A stretch of 10,300 nucleotides of DNA from assembly GCA_947169455.1 (NCBI GenBank), contig CAMVPV010000016.1, forward strand, positions 1-10,300, read 5' to 3'. This document shows, piece after piece, positions 1-7,807 of the stretch (positions are counted from its first letter, which is position 1; every line of letters starts with the position of its first letter). The position numbers and the translations under genes are program-made. The notes under the pieces were generated by a model. It saw only the letters and a program-made list of their open reading frames with translations. It was not told where the DNA came from and ran no database searches. The stretch comes from an uncultured Clostridia bacterium. GTDB lineage: Bacteria > Bacillota_A > Clostridia > Oscillospirales > Ruminococcaceae.

Positions 1-2
1 AT

Positions 3-260
3 ACGGGCGACCCCAACAACTTCTACACAACGACAGGCGCGCCCGAGACAACTACCGTTCCCGAATACTATGACCCCAACAGGCATATTGTAGATCCGCC
101 GACATACCCGCCCGAGACTACCACCGTTCCCGAGACGACCACGGCAGTCCCGACGACCGTTTCTCCCGATACCACGACCGGAACTACTCCCGAGACCACG
201 ACCACGACCGCAGGACAGACCACGAGCGAAACGACGAGCGAGACTACGAGCGATCCTGAG
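3..260 (+). repeat. Low-complexity Thr/Pro/Glu linker coding repeats
   Basis: Imperfect short tandem repeats of gag-acn-acn type encode runs such as PETTTVP, PETTTTT and SETTSETTSD. Such Thr-rich stretches are typical extracellular spacers, often O-glycosylated, between domains of Ruminococcus-type secreted proteins. The linker separates whatever lies upstream of the window, possibly a catalytic or binding domain, from the InlB array. Confidence 0.75.
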
Positions 261-3200
261 GAAGAAACGTTCCTCGTAACGTTCTTCAACCACAACGGCG
301 AGCCTATCTCCACGCAGACAGTAAAGAAGGGCGAAAGCGCATCCGAACCCGCGATAGCGCAGAGCTATGTGAATGACAGCAGCGTGACCATGCTGTTCAG
401 GGGCTGGCGCCAGTCGTTCACGAATGTAGAAGCACCCGTGAACGTATTCCCGATATATGAAGCCGCAGCGAAGTACACCGTAAAGTTCGACAGCAAGGGC
501 GGCTCTGCCGTAGCCGATCAGTATGTCGAGGAGGGCGGCACCATCACCAATGTTGAGCCCACGCTCGAAGGCTACATATTTATCGGATGGCTCAACGGCA
601 CCGATGATTTCGACCCCTCAACGCCTGTTAACAGCGACCTCACGCTCACCGCGCTGTGGACGCTGGGCGAATATACCATCTCGTTCGTTACCGGTACGGA
701 TGAAGTCATCGCGCCGATAACACAGTACTACGGCACCTCTGTCACAGCGCCCGCTGACCCCGTAAGAACCGGCTTTGAGTTCCTCGGCTGGGATACCCCT
801 GTTCCCGACACCATGCCCGCCGGTGATATCACGCTGACTGCACAGTGGTCGGCTGTGAAATACACCATCACATTCGTGACGGACGGCGGCACGGAGATAG
901 CACCGCTCTCACTGGAATACGGCGAGACAGTTCCCGCAGTCGCAAATCCCGAAAAGACCGGTCACAAGTTCGCCGGCTGGGATATCACACTTCCGGAGAC
1001 CATGCCCGCCGAGAACCTCACTGCAACGGCTAAGTGGTCGGTGATGCAGTTCACCATCACGTTCGACACCGACGGCGGTTCAAGGATTTCTCCCCTCACG
1101 CTGGATTACGGCGCGGAGATACCCGCTATCGAGAACCCCGTAAAGGCAGGCTTCACGTTTGCAGGCTGGAACGGTGAGTTACCCGCGAATATGCCCGACT
1201 ACAACATCGATCTGACCGCACTCTGGACGCCGAACACCTACAAGCTCATATTTGAGACGGACGGCGGAACGAAGATGGACTTCATCGAGCTGGAATACGG
1301 CGAGACCGTTCCGACAGTTGAAGCACCCGAAAAGACCGGTCACAAGTTTGCCGGCTGGGAGCCCGCACTTCCGACGACCATGCCCGCCGAGGATCTCACC
1401 GTAACGGCGCAGTGGTCGGTAATGCAGTACACGATAACGTTCAATACTGACGGCGGAACAACTATCCCCGCTATCACGCAGGATTATGACAGCGTGCTCA
1501 GTCTGCCCGCTGACCCTGTGAAGGCAGGATATGACTTTGACGGCTGGGAGCCCGCACTGCCCATAAGGATGCCGCTTGACGGACTTGAAGTCAAGGCACA
1601 GTGGACAGCAAGGACGGATACTCCGTACAAGGCTGCCATATACAGGCAGAGCCTTACAGGCATCTATGAGCCTTACGAGACTATCGAATGCACGGGCACG
1701 ACCGACACTGTCGCACAGGCGCCCGAAAAGACCTACAAGGGCTTTACGCTCAATTCCGATAAGACGAATGAGGTCGAGTTCGTTGTAGCCGCTGACGGGA
1801 GCACCGTTATACAGGTGTTCTACGACAGAAACTCCCATACGCTGACATGGGACTTCGACGGCGGCGAGGCACAGACCGGCAGCTATACTCCCGAGGGCAC
1901 GACCATGTACGGCGCTTCGATAAGCTATCCGGACAAAACGAGCGTGAAGAAGCTCGGCTACACGCTGAGCGGCTGGAGCTTTTCCGACGCGGCCATGACG
2001 GACAGCGACCTCACGATAAAGGCTGTATGGGAACCGGCTACCGACACGCCCTACACCGTAAAGCATTTCCTTGAAAATATCGCTGACGACAACTACACCG
2101 AGGACACCGCGTCCGAGCAGTCCCTGAAGGGCACGACCGGCGGTGAGACCGAAGCAGCCGCACTCACGTTCGAGGGCTTCACCGCGCAGACTATCGCGCA
2201 GAAGGAGATAGCCGCTGACGGTACTACGGTAGTAGAGGTCTACTACAAGAGGAACACCTACACGCTCACATGGCACCCGTCAGAGGACGGCGCCGAGATG
2301 ACCGGAGACTATACCTCGGGTGAGGTGAAGTTCGGTGCGCCGATAACTGCGCCGACGATGAGCCTTGAAGGCTGGGAGTTCAAGGGCTGGCTCGATCATG
2401 AGCGCTCCTACTACGGAGAACATGGCGGTGTGCCTGTACCGATAACGACAGAGCCGACCATGCCTGAGAACGATCTGGATTATTATGCGTACTTTACCGT
2501 AAATTCCTACACCGTATCGTTCATCAACGGCGAGAGCGTGAAATTCCATGAGTACGACTATCAGTACGGCGCAAGCATAGATTCACCGGGCTTTGATACT
2601 GACTTCCCCGAATCCTTCATTGACGGCGGGAAGAAGTATGTATTTGAATGCTGGATGTATGAAGATACGCCGCTGTATGTTGACACATGGCTATACGAGG
2701 ACGAGGCTTGCACGAAGTATTTCCATGCACCCGCAAAGGCGATCACTCTGAAAGCAAAGTACAAGGCACTTGAAGCGCATACTGTAAACTTCGCGTTCTA
2801 CTACAAGGGTATAGAAGACCGCGGCTCAAAGACTGTTACAGTATATGACGGCGAACTTGTAACGGCGCCCGATGATGTTGTTTACGAATACAGGGATGTT
2901 ACATGGTATTCTGATCTTGAATACTGGTTCACCGCCGACGATACCTATAACCCGTTGTATGATTCGTCTTACACAGGCGAAAGGGTCGTTTTCGACATCG
3001 AAAACACCCCGGTAACCGAAGATATTACTCTCTATGCGAAATATACACAGCTCCCGCTTTACGACATTACATTCAAGGAATACTATTATTTTGGAAGCTA
3101 TACAGAATCCTACACGAGACAGTGGTATAAAGGCTATAAGCTCTATCCCGTACAGGAGGCTGACGAGACATACACCACAACGGACACCCCGCCGAAAAAG

Positions 3201-4721
3201 TTTAAGTTCCTCGGCTGGACTATCGACGGTGAGACAGTGCTCGACCTCAATACCTACGTGATAGAGGGCGAAACAACGTTCATTGCGAAGTACGAGGAAG
3301 TTCCCACGCATACGGTGACATTTGCAAATTACCCCGATGAAGAGGACTACGACCAGACACCTCTGACGAAAACTATCACGGTCTATGACGGTGAATATGC
3401 GACTGCACCCACCGATTTATCGCCGAAGATCAAGGTTGTCTCCTATCGTGCAAACTTTGACCACTGGTTCACAACCGATGATACGTATGATCCGCTTTAT
3501 CCCAGCGAGTACAAAGGTGAATATACAACGTTCGATTTGGAAAATACACCGATAACCAAAGATGTAACACTGTATCCGAGTTACAAAGAAGCTCCATATG
3601 AAACGGTGATATTCAAGAATTACTATATCGGCGGAGCGTATGAAGAAACCCATGAATGGAATGTGTATATAGGAGAACCTGTCAGCTTTTATGATGTTGA
3701 CACGTACTACTTCACATCAGAAGAACCTAAGACAAAGATGAAGTTCGTGGGCTGGACGGTCAACGGAACAGATGTTGTCAACCTTGAAGACTACATCGTG
3801 CAGGAGGATTCAAACTTTGTATTCATTGCAAGGTATGACCCCGCACCGGAGCGTACAGTTACATTCAAGGACTTCTACGACGGAACGGGCATCAACTCTG
3901 ACGGATTGGCAGTGACTTACGCTGAATCGGATCCCGTCTATGAACCGACGAGCGGTTTCCTCAAAGCATACAGGAGCGGAGACAATACGTATCTGTTCGA
4001 CGGTTGGTATGACAGCAGTGGTACTAAACTTAATAGTACAAACTCGTCATTTATCTGCTACGTTGATGATAAGGATATCACAGTTTACGCAAGATATACC
4101 GAACATGAAAACTCAGAAGTCGGTAAGATCGGACTTAAAATCAACGGCAGCATAGTAAAACCAACTTCAGATGATTTCTATATGGATGATGGCGGCAATT
4201 ATTACAGCGTTAAGGGAAAAGTGGTAACACTGCCCACAAAGGACGAACTCACCGCGAAAGGAGTTATGCCACCCGTATATGCATCTGCTCCCGATAATTA
4301 CAACTTTGTATGGCTGGAATCAAATACCGGCGGTAGTCCCCTTTCCGGCACGACTTATAGTTCAGTTGAGATAGTGAATAACAACAACGACAATGACAAT
4401 CAGTATGTCGGCGCGATAATCGCAAAGAACATACCCGTTGACGACAAAGCAATTGATATTTACTGCGTGGACGGATTATTCTACTATTATTATGGTTCGC
4501 AGTTCAAGTCGCTGTATTACAACGGCAATGCAATAGTGGGAAATACCACATTTGAAAGCATGACCTATTACGTCAAGGAAGCTGTTGATACAGGCGGAGG
4601 AACGACGGAACTTGTTGAAAAGACCTACTCCTACGATGATCTGATGCAAGCCGGCATTGACGGAAAGGCGGTATATATCACGAAGATAGAATCGCCGGTG
4701 AACACTGACCCGGGCGGCTGA
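3..4721 (+). CDS. Giant secreted InlB-repeat surface protein (5' end outside window)
   Basis: The frame is open from the window edge, so the N-terminus and signal peptide are missing; 1572 codons precede the TGA at 4719-4721. An in-frame ATG at 369 lies inside a repeat and is not a real start. Domain order by nucleotides: Thr/Pro/Glu linker (3-260), a divergent InlB-like unit (about 264-470), six InlB/Listeria-Bacteroides repeats (471-1613, 63-66 residues each, pattern YTITF-TDGG ... GW ... LTA-W), two pairs of a DTPY-starting module followed by an InlB-like unit (1614-2039 and 2040 to about 2500), long-period repeats (2775-3848), a last InlB-like unit (3849-4100) and an unrecognised C-terminal domain (4101-4718). 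InlB repeats are beta-grasp-like stalk or adhesion modules in extracellular proteins, so a surface or secreted role in binding is inferred. No LPXTG, SLH or C-terminal membrane helix is visible; the protein ends in SPVNTDPGG. Attachment must therefore lie N-terminally or be absent. Family confidence is high; the ligand is unknown. Confidence 0.9.
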   Translation, partial: TGDPNNFYTTTGAPETTTVPEYYDPNRHIVDPPTYPPETTTVPETTTAVPTTVSPDTTTGTTPETTTTTAGQTTSETTSETTSDPEEETFLVTFFNHNGEPISTQTVKKGESASEPAIAQSYVNDSSVTMLFRGWRQSFTNVEAPVNVFPIYEAAAKYTVKFDSKGGSAVADQYVEEGGTITNVEPTLEGYIFIGWLNGTDDFDPSTPVNSDLTLTALWTLGEYTISFVTGTDEVIAPITQYYGTSVTAPADPVRTGFEFLGWDTPVPDTMPAGDITLTAQWSAVKYTITFVTDGGTEIAPLSLEYGETVPAVANPEKTGHKFAGWDITLPETMPAENLTATAKWSVMQFTITFDTDGGSRISPLTLDYGAEIPAIENPVKAGFTFAGWNGELPANMPDYNIDLTALWTPNTYKLIFETDGGTKMDFIELEYGETVPTVEAPEKTGHKFAGWEPALPTTMPAEDLTVTAQWSVMQYTITFNTDGGTTIPAITQDYDSVLSLPADPVKAGYDFDGWEPALPIRMPLDGLEVKAQWTARTDTPYKAAIYRQSLTGIYEPYETIECTGTTDTVAQAPEKTYKGFTLNSDKTNEVEFVVAADGSTVIQVFYDRNSHTLTWDFDGGEAQTGSYTPEGTTMYGASISYPDKTSVKKLGYTLSGWSFSDAAMTDSDLTIKAVWEPATDTPYTVKHFLENIADDNYTEDTASEQSLKGTTGGETEAAALTFEGFTAQTIAQKEIAADGTTVVEVYYKRNTYTLTWHPSEDGAEMTGDYTSGEVKFGAPITAPTMSLEGWEFKGWLDHERSYYGEHGGVPVPITTEPTMPENDLDYYAYFTVNSYTVSFINGESVKFHEYDYQYGASIDSPGFDTDFPESFIDGGKKYVFECWMYEDTPLYVDTWLYEDEACTKYFHAPAKAITLKAKYKALEAHTVNFAFYYKGIEDRGSKTVTVYDGELVTAPDDVVYEYRDVTWYSDLEYWFTADDTYNPLYDSSYTGERVVFDIENTPVTEDITLYAKYTQLPLYDITFKEYYYFGSYTESYTRQWYKGYKLYPVQEADETYTTTDTPPKKFKFLGWTIDGETVLDLNTYVIEGETTFIAKYEEVPTHTVTFANYPDEEDYDQTPLTKTITVYDGEYATAPTDLSPKIKVVSYRANFDHWFTTDDTYDPLYPSEYKGEYTTFDLENTPITKDVTLYPSYKEAPYETVIFKNYYIGGAYEETHEWNVYIGEPVSFYDVDTYYFTSEEPKTKMKFVGWTVNGTDVVNLEDYIVQEDSNFVFIARYDPAPERTVTFKDFYDGTGINSDGLAVTYAESDPVYEPTSGFLKAYRSGDNTYLFDGWYDSSGTKLNSTNSSFICYVDDKDITVYARYTEHENSEVGKIGLKINGSIVKPTSDDFYMDDGGNYYSVKGKVVTLPTKDELTAKGVMPPVYASAPDNYNFVWLESNTGGSPLSGTTYSSVEIVNNNNDNDNQYVGAIIAKNIPVDDKAIDIYCVDGLFYYYYGSQFKSLYYNGNAIVGNTTFESMTYYVKEAVDTGGGTTELVEKTYSYDDLMQAGIDGKAVYITKIESPVNTDPGG
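471..1613 (+). repeat. Array of six InlB-type (63-66 aa) coding repeats
   Basis: Units start at 471, 669, 858, 1047, 1236 and 1425; five are exactly 189 nt and the first is 198 nt. Each begins with an aromatic-rich strand (YTVKF, YTISF, YTITF, FTITF, YKLIF, YTITF), has a GY/GF/GH-x-F-x-GW core and ends LT-x-x-A-x-W. The third and fifth units (858 and 1236) resemble each other most, sharing EYGETVP, PEKTGHKFAGW, TMPAE and WSVMQ, which points to duplication of a two-unit, 378-nt block. Confidence 0.88.
1614..2500 (+). repeat. Two copies of a DTPY module plus InlB-like unit
   Basis: Copies start at 1614 (TDTPYKAAIYRQ) and 2040 (TDTPYTVKHFLE), 426 nt or 142 residues apart. In each, the first part ends with an A-ADGST/ADGTT-V-V-YD/YK-RN strand and is followed by an InlB-like unit starting HTLTWDFDGG or YTLTWHPSED. 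The first part resembles the MucBP-like beta-grasp modules often found next to InlB repeats; that assignment is by pattern only. The second InlB-like unit is longer and less regular. Confidence 0.65.
2775..3848 (+). repeat. Two-copy long-period (about 177 aa) coding repeat
   Basis: The block starting AHTVNFAFYYKG (2775) recurs as THTVTFANYPDE (3306), a shift of 531 nt. The block starting LYDITFKEYYYFGS (3057) recurs as PYETVIFKNYYIGG (3594), a shift of 537 nt. Shared markers are TVYDGE, the F-T-DDTY-PLY segment, FD(I/L)ENTP(V/I)T(E/K)D, and FLGWTIDGE versus FVGWTVNGT. Protein similarity is clear while the DNA has diverged considerably, so this duplication looks older than the one at 858-1613. 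Confidence 0.75.
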
Positions 4722-4741
4722 TACGCTCAATAGCAAAATAA

Positions 4742-4782
4742 CACAGAAAGGGAAGAGCATAGTAAATGTTCTTCCCTCTGTG
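4742..4782 (+). terminator. Hairpin after the InlB-repeat gene
   Basis: Arms 4742-4756 and 4770-4782 pair over 13 bp (cacag plus agggaaga), with a 2-nt bulge on the left arm and a 13-nt loop. It begins 20 nt after the stop at 4721. The nearest T-run (4796-4801) starts 13 nt past the stem and also serves as the spacer between Shine-Dalgarno and start of the next gene. This is therefore a non-canonical terminator, or a leader hairpin of the 4802 gene. Confidence 0.55.
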
Positions 4783-4801
4783 CTGTTCTAAGGAATTTTT
4801 T

Positions 4802-6118
4802 ATGAAAGACAAACTGATAACTGCGGCTCTGGCGCTGCTTGCGTGGGCAGCCGCGCTGCTCCTCTGCTTCGGGCTGCTCTGCGCAGCGTCGGCTGTTCCG
4901 CACAGCAGCATAACGAAAAACCTTATCCTCAGCAGCGACGAGCTGAACGAGCTCATGCCCCACCAGATGACCGTGAACGGGCTGTACAACAGCACCGCCG
5001 ATAACTACGCCGATGCCGTTCTGCTCGGTGTGGCATCGAATATGCGCTCCGGCAGCCCCGTGAGGAACGCCCTCGATACAAAATACTACGACGACGGCTA
5101 CGGCCCCGCGGTCGGCATACGCGCTTCGCTCGGCAACTACCCCCCCAATGTTGATTACACGCGCTACTGGCACGGCTCGCTCGTGCTCGTGCGTCCGCTG
5201 CTCGCCCTCACCGATATCAACGGCATACGCACGGTGTTCGCCGTGCTCACCGCGCTGCTCTTCGCCGCCGATGCCGTTCTGCTCTTCGTGAAAAAGCACA
5301 CCGCCGCCGGAGTGATCTTCATCACCGCCGCCGCGCTCACGCATTTTCCCTTTGTGCTCACCACGATAGAATATATGCATATCTATATCATAATGCTCGC
5401 GGCGCTCCCGCTGTTCATGCGGTTCTCCGGCAGCAGCTCCGCGCTGGTGATACTCTGCGCGGCGGTCGGTACAGTCACCGCCTTTGTGGATTTTCTCACC
5501 GCCGAAACGCTGACGCTGCTCGTCCCGCTGACCGCAGCCCTTTTCCTGCGCGCCGAAAAGGGCGAAAAGCCCGCCGAAAAGAAGAACGTTCTGCTCGTGC
5601 TCGCCTGCACCGCTTCGTGGGGTATCGCATACGCGCTCACCTTCGTTATGAAGTGGGCTGCCGCGGCGGCTGTCACCGGCAGGAGCATCACCGAAACGGC
5701 GCTCGCCGCCGCCGGTGAACGCGCCTTCGATATGCCCGACGGGATAACCTCCCGCCCCGTTATGATACTTTCGGCGCTCGGTGCTAACCTCACTATGCTC
5801 ACGCCCTCCGACCGGAAGATAAATGTTCCCGCTGTTATCGTGTGGCTGCTGATCTTCGCGGCGGTATGCCTGTTCATCGCCGTGCGCAATAAACGCACCC
5901 GCACCGCACCCGCCGCGCTGCTCATCATAGCTGCTCTGCCGCTGCTCCGTTTCTGCGTGCTGATGAACCATTCATATCTGCATAATTATTTCACCTACCG
6001 CGCCGTTATGGCATCCGTTATGGCACTGACCGGCTTTTTCTGGTATCGCATGGCGGGGGCTCCGTCCGGCAAAAAAACGAAAAAGCCACGACCCAAAAAA
6101 CAGGGGGTATCTCAATGA
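4802..6118 (+). CDS. Polytopic membrane protein of unknown function
   Basis: 438 residues with the start at 4802: AAGGA at 4790-4794 lies 7 nt upstream. The alternative ATG at 4766 is in the loop of the preceding hairpin and has no ribosome binding site. Hydrophobicity suggests about ten membrane helices: one N-terminal (about 7-30), a loop of some 110 residues that is probably extracytoplasmic, then helices near 145-163, 168-185, 190-207, 213-230, 234-250, 262-282, 342-362, 369-386 and 397-415. The tail is Lys/Arg/Pro-rich and probably cytoplasmic. The loop carries TADNYADAVLLG (65-76) and DYTRYWHGSLVLVRPLL (118-134); NHSYLHNYFTYR (389-400) lies before the last helix. I associate this pattern with uncharacterised clostridial membrane proteins that may be GT-C-like (lipid-linked sugar transferases), but no catalytic assignment is supported. 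The stop overlaps the next gene's start (ATGA). Confidence 0.85.
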   Translation: MKDKLITAALALLAWAAALLLCFGLLCAASAVPHSSITKNLILSSDELNELMPHQMTVNGLYNSTADNYADAVLLGVASNMRSGSPVRNALDTKYYDDGYGPAVGIRASLGNYPPNVDYTRYWHGSLVLVRPLLALTDINGIRTVFAVLTALLFAADAVLLFVKKHTAAGVIFITAAALTHFPFVLTTIEYMHIYIIMLAALPLFMRFSGSSSALVILCAAVGTVTAFVDFLTAETLTLLVPLTAALFLRAEKGEKPAEKKNVLLVLACTASWGIAYALTFVMKWAAAAAVTGRSITETALAAAGERAFDMPDGITSRPVMILSALGANLTMLTPSDRKINVPAVIVWLLIFAAVCLFIAVRNKRTRTAPAALLIIAALPLLRFCVLMNHSYLHNYFTYRAVMASVMALTGFFWYRMAGAPSGKKTKKPRPKKQGVSQ

Positions 6119-6441
6119 GCATAACCGTCAACATCTATTACAAAGGAAAAAACGGCGCCGCCCACAGGTTCGCCGGTGAAATGGAATCCTCGGGAACGGC
6201 GGCGGCTGTCCGCGCCGAAGCGGGAAACCTCCGCTATGAGTACTTCTTCCCCATGCACGACGCCGAGACCGTCCTGCTGATAGACAGCTGGACGGATCAG
6301 GACGCTATCGACCGTCACCACGCATCCCCGATGATGCAGAAGATCGCGGAGCTGCGCGAAAAGTACGACCTCACCATGAGGGTCGAGCGCTATGCCGATA
6401 TCCCCGCAGAACCCGCCGATGAGAAATTTATAAGAAAATAA
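6115..6441 (+). CDS. ABM-fold protein (putative quinol monooxygenase, YgiN-like)
   Basis: 108 residues, full length for single-domain members of the antibiotic biosynthesis monooxygenase family. Family-like features are the EAGNLRYEYF strand (35-44), the LLIDSWTDQDAIDRHHAS segment (54-71) with its helix-starting His pair, and a final beta strand LTMRVERY (86-93). Relatives form dimeric ferredoxin-like folds that oxidise quinols or other electron-rich aromatics without cofactor; some members degrade haem or have no known activity. The haem-degrading signature (Asn/Trp/His set) is not evident, and the substrate cannot be deduced. The start is fixed by GGGGG at 6103-6107, 7 nt upstream, and by the ATGA overlap with the membrane-protein stop, which implies translational coupling. 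The protein is probably cytoplasmic, as no signal peptide is present. Confidence 0.85.
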   Translation: MSITVNIYYKGKNGAAHRFAGEMESSGTAAAVRAEAGNLRYEYFFPMHDAETVLLIDSWTDQDAIDRHHASPMMQKIAELREKYDLTMRVERYADIPAEPADEKFIRK

Positions 6442-6447
6442 GCGCAT

Positions 6448-6473
6448 TGTGCGAGGGGGTGTCCCCTCGCACA
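6448..6473 (+). terminator. GC-rich 11-bp hairpin downstream of the ABM gene
   Basis: Arms 6448-6458 (tgtgcgagggg) and 6463-6473 form a perfect 11-bp stem with a 4-nt loop, 6 nt after the stop at 6441. No T-tract follows, so it is a weak candidate intrinsic terminator; it could instead stabilise the 3' end of the mRNA. It lies immediately upstream of repeat element A and may mark that element's edge. Confidence 0.55.
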
Positions 6474-6474
6474 G

Positions 6475-6622
6475 GCGTCATTGCGAGTAACAGCGAATAT
6501 TCACAAACAATAGCCGGCTGAGCGTAACAGCAAATATAAATCCACCAACAAGCAGAAAAAAAGCAGGATGAGAGGAAAAGCAGCATACAGATCCACCAAA
6601 ACAAAAACTGCTCTCATAGCAG
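6475..6622 (+). repeat. Intergenic repeat element, copy A
   Basis: Copy A matches the reverse complement of about 10139-10292 collinearly. Shared blocks are GCGTCA (6475-6480), an exact 18-nt block at 6503-6520, an exact 26-nt block at 6542-6567 and a third CCACCAAAACA block at 6593-6603. Spacing between the last three is the same in both copies (39 and 51 nt). CCACCAA recurs internally at a 51-nt interval (6542 and 6593). The intervening sequence differs by variant blocks (AGCGTAAC versus GAGGAAAA types) that are permuted between the copies. The copy ends in a small ctgct/agcag hairpin (6608-6622). No start codon with a ribosome binding site is present, so I treat it as non-coding. Family unknown. 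Confidence 0.75.
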
Positions 6623-6670
6623 TATAAACACGGCTTTTATCTGACAGCTGTTACTCGATAACGCCGCAAT

Positions 6671-6699
6671 TTACGGTTATACTGTGGCAGTAATATAAA
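6671..6699 (+). promoter_or_regulatory. Possible promoter for the alcohol dehydrogenase gene
   Basis: TTACGG (6671-6676) and TATAAA (6694-6699) are 17 nt apart and lie about 20 nt before the 6720 start. TATACT at 6678-6683 is an alternative -10 without a good -35. Both -35 candidates are poor, so the call is tentative. The spacer between repeat A and the gene otherwise shows nothing clear. Confidence 0.3.
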
Positions 6700-6719
6700 C
6701 AAATATGGAGTTGAAAATT

Positions 6720-7796
6720 ATGAAATTCTATATGCCGACCAGACTTTATCAGGAGAGAAACTGCGTTGAAAACCACGCGGAGGAACTCGCCGCCCTCGGA
6801 AACCACGCGCTCATCGTGACCGGAAAAAGCTCCTCGCGCAGGAACGGTTCCCTCGCTGACATCACCCGCGCCCTTGAAAAATATTCCGTTGGCTTTACCG
6901 TGTTCGATCAGGTCGAGGAAAATCCCTCGGTGGAAACGGTGATGGCTGCACGGGAGGCGGGTCTTGCCGCCGGTGCTGACTTCGTTGTCGGGATAGGCGG
7001 CGGCTCTCCGCTCGATGCCGCAAAGGCAGCGGCGATAATGATGAAATATCCCGATAAGGGCGGGGACTACCTCTTTACCCCCGATAAGAACGTGCGCTCA
7101 CTGCCGGTCGCAGCTGTTCCCACTACCTGCGGCACCGGCTCGGAAGTGACGGGCGTTGCCGTCCTCACGCGCCACGACCTCGGCACGAAGCGTTCCGCCG
7201 CACACAGGATATTCCCCGTGCTTGCCCTTGTTGACGGAAAATATATCCTTGAAGCGCCGCGCAGCATCATAGTGAATACCGCGATAGACGCGCTCGCGCA
7301 TCTCATCGAGAGCGGCGTGAACACCCTCGCGGATGAATACAGCGATATGCTCGTTTTCACGGGTCTTTCGGTATGGGCGCGCTGCCGTCCCTGCATCGAG
7401 GGCGAGGTGCCGCTCGATGAGGACTTCGCGGATATGCTCATGGAGGCGTCCGCGATAGCGGGAATGGCTATCGCACAGGCGGGAACGTCGATACCCCATT
7501 CGCTCAGCTATCTGCCCACCTACGAGGCAGGCGTTCCGCACGGCGCATCTGTGGGCGCTTTCCTTGCAAAGTATGTGCATTATGCTCCCGAGGAGCGTCA
7601 CGACTTCGTGCTTGCCTCGGCGGGTTTCTTCTCGGATGAGGATCTCGGCGGATTCATACGGAAACTCGCGCCGGTAAATGTGGAGCGGGATATCCTCGAA
7701 CGTTCGGCTGCTTTTGTGATGGGCAACGCCGCCAAGCTGAAAATATGCCCGTATGAGATCACGCCGGATATAATGGAAGATCTTATCGCCCTGTGA
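6720..7796 (+). CDS. Iron-containing alcohol dehydrogenase (group III)
   Basis: 358 residues from 6720, where GGAG (6707-6710) lies 9 nt upstream; the earlier ATG at 6705 overlaps this Shine-Dalgarno and lacks its own. Family members interconvert alcohols and aldehydes or ketones with NAD(P)H. The N-terminal nucleotide-binding half contains VVGIGGGSPLDAAKA (about 89-103) and VPTTCGTGSEVT (133-144). The C-terminal half carries the four expected metal ligands: Asp190 and His194 in AIDALAHLIES, His260 in SIPHSLSY and His274 in GVPHG. The catalytic apparatus is therefore intact. Length is somewhat under the usual roughly 380 residues, mostly at the C-terminus. Substrate cannot be read; butanol- or lactaldehyde/propanediol-type use is possible. 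It appears monocistronic, between repeat element A and a shared terminator, and is probably cytoplasmic. Confidence 0.93.
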   Translation: MKFYMPTRLYQERNCVENHAEELAALGNHALIVTGKSSSRRNGSLADITRALEKYSVGFTVFDQVEENPSVETVMAAREAGLAAGADFVVGIGGGSPLDAAKAAAIMMKYPDKGGDYLFTPDKNVRSLPVAAVPTTCGTGSEVTGVAVLTRHDLGTKRSAAHRIFPVLALVDGKYILEAPRSIIVNTAIDALAHLIESGVNTLADEYSDMLVFTGLSVWARCRPCIEGEVPLDEDFADMLMEASAIAGMAIAQAGTSIPHSLSYLPTYEAGVPHGASVGAFLAKYVHYAPEERHDFVLASAGFFSDEDLGGFIRKLAPVNVERDILERSAAFVMGNAAKLKICPYEITPDIMEDLIAL

Positions 7797-7807
7797 ATAT
7801 GAAAACA

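Noticed and set aside
1179..2276. Open frame of 365 codons antisense to the InlB array
   Set aside because: It mirrors the repeat structure of the sense gene and shows no protein family; the sense frame is clearly the coding one.
4766..4801. Upstream ATG at 4766 as the membrane-protein start
   Set aside because: It lies in the hairpin loop without a ribosome binding site, whereas the 4802 start has AAGGA at 7-nt spacing.
4727..5971. Long open frame on the - strand (414 codons, rich in Gly, Glu, His and Arg)
   Set aside because: It is antisense to the membrane-protein gene, has an arginine/histidine-rich composition typical of shadow frames, and has no ribosome binding site or family resemblance.
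6475..6622. CRISPR-like array
   Set aside because: Only two CCACCAA repeats, the sequence between them is itself repeated in copy B, and there are no cas genes.
6514..6626. Possible small basic peptides encoded by the repeat elements; the 51-nt period is a multiple of three and one frame stays open for over 30 codons in both copies
   Set aside because: A shared TAG precedes the frame, there is no ATG with a Shine-Dalgarno, and substitutions do not favour third positions; non-coding is the simpler reading.
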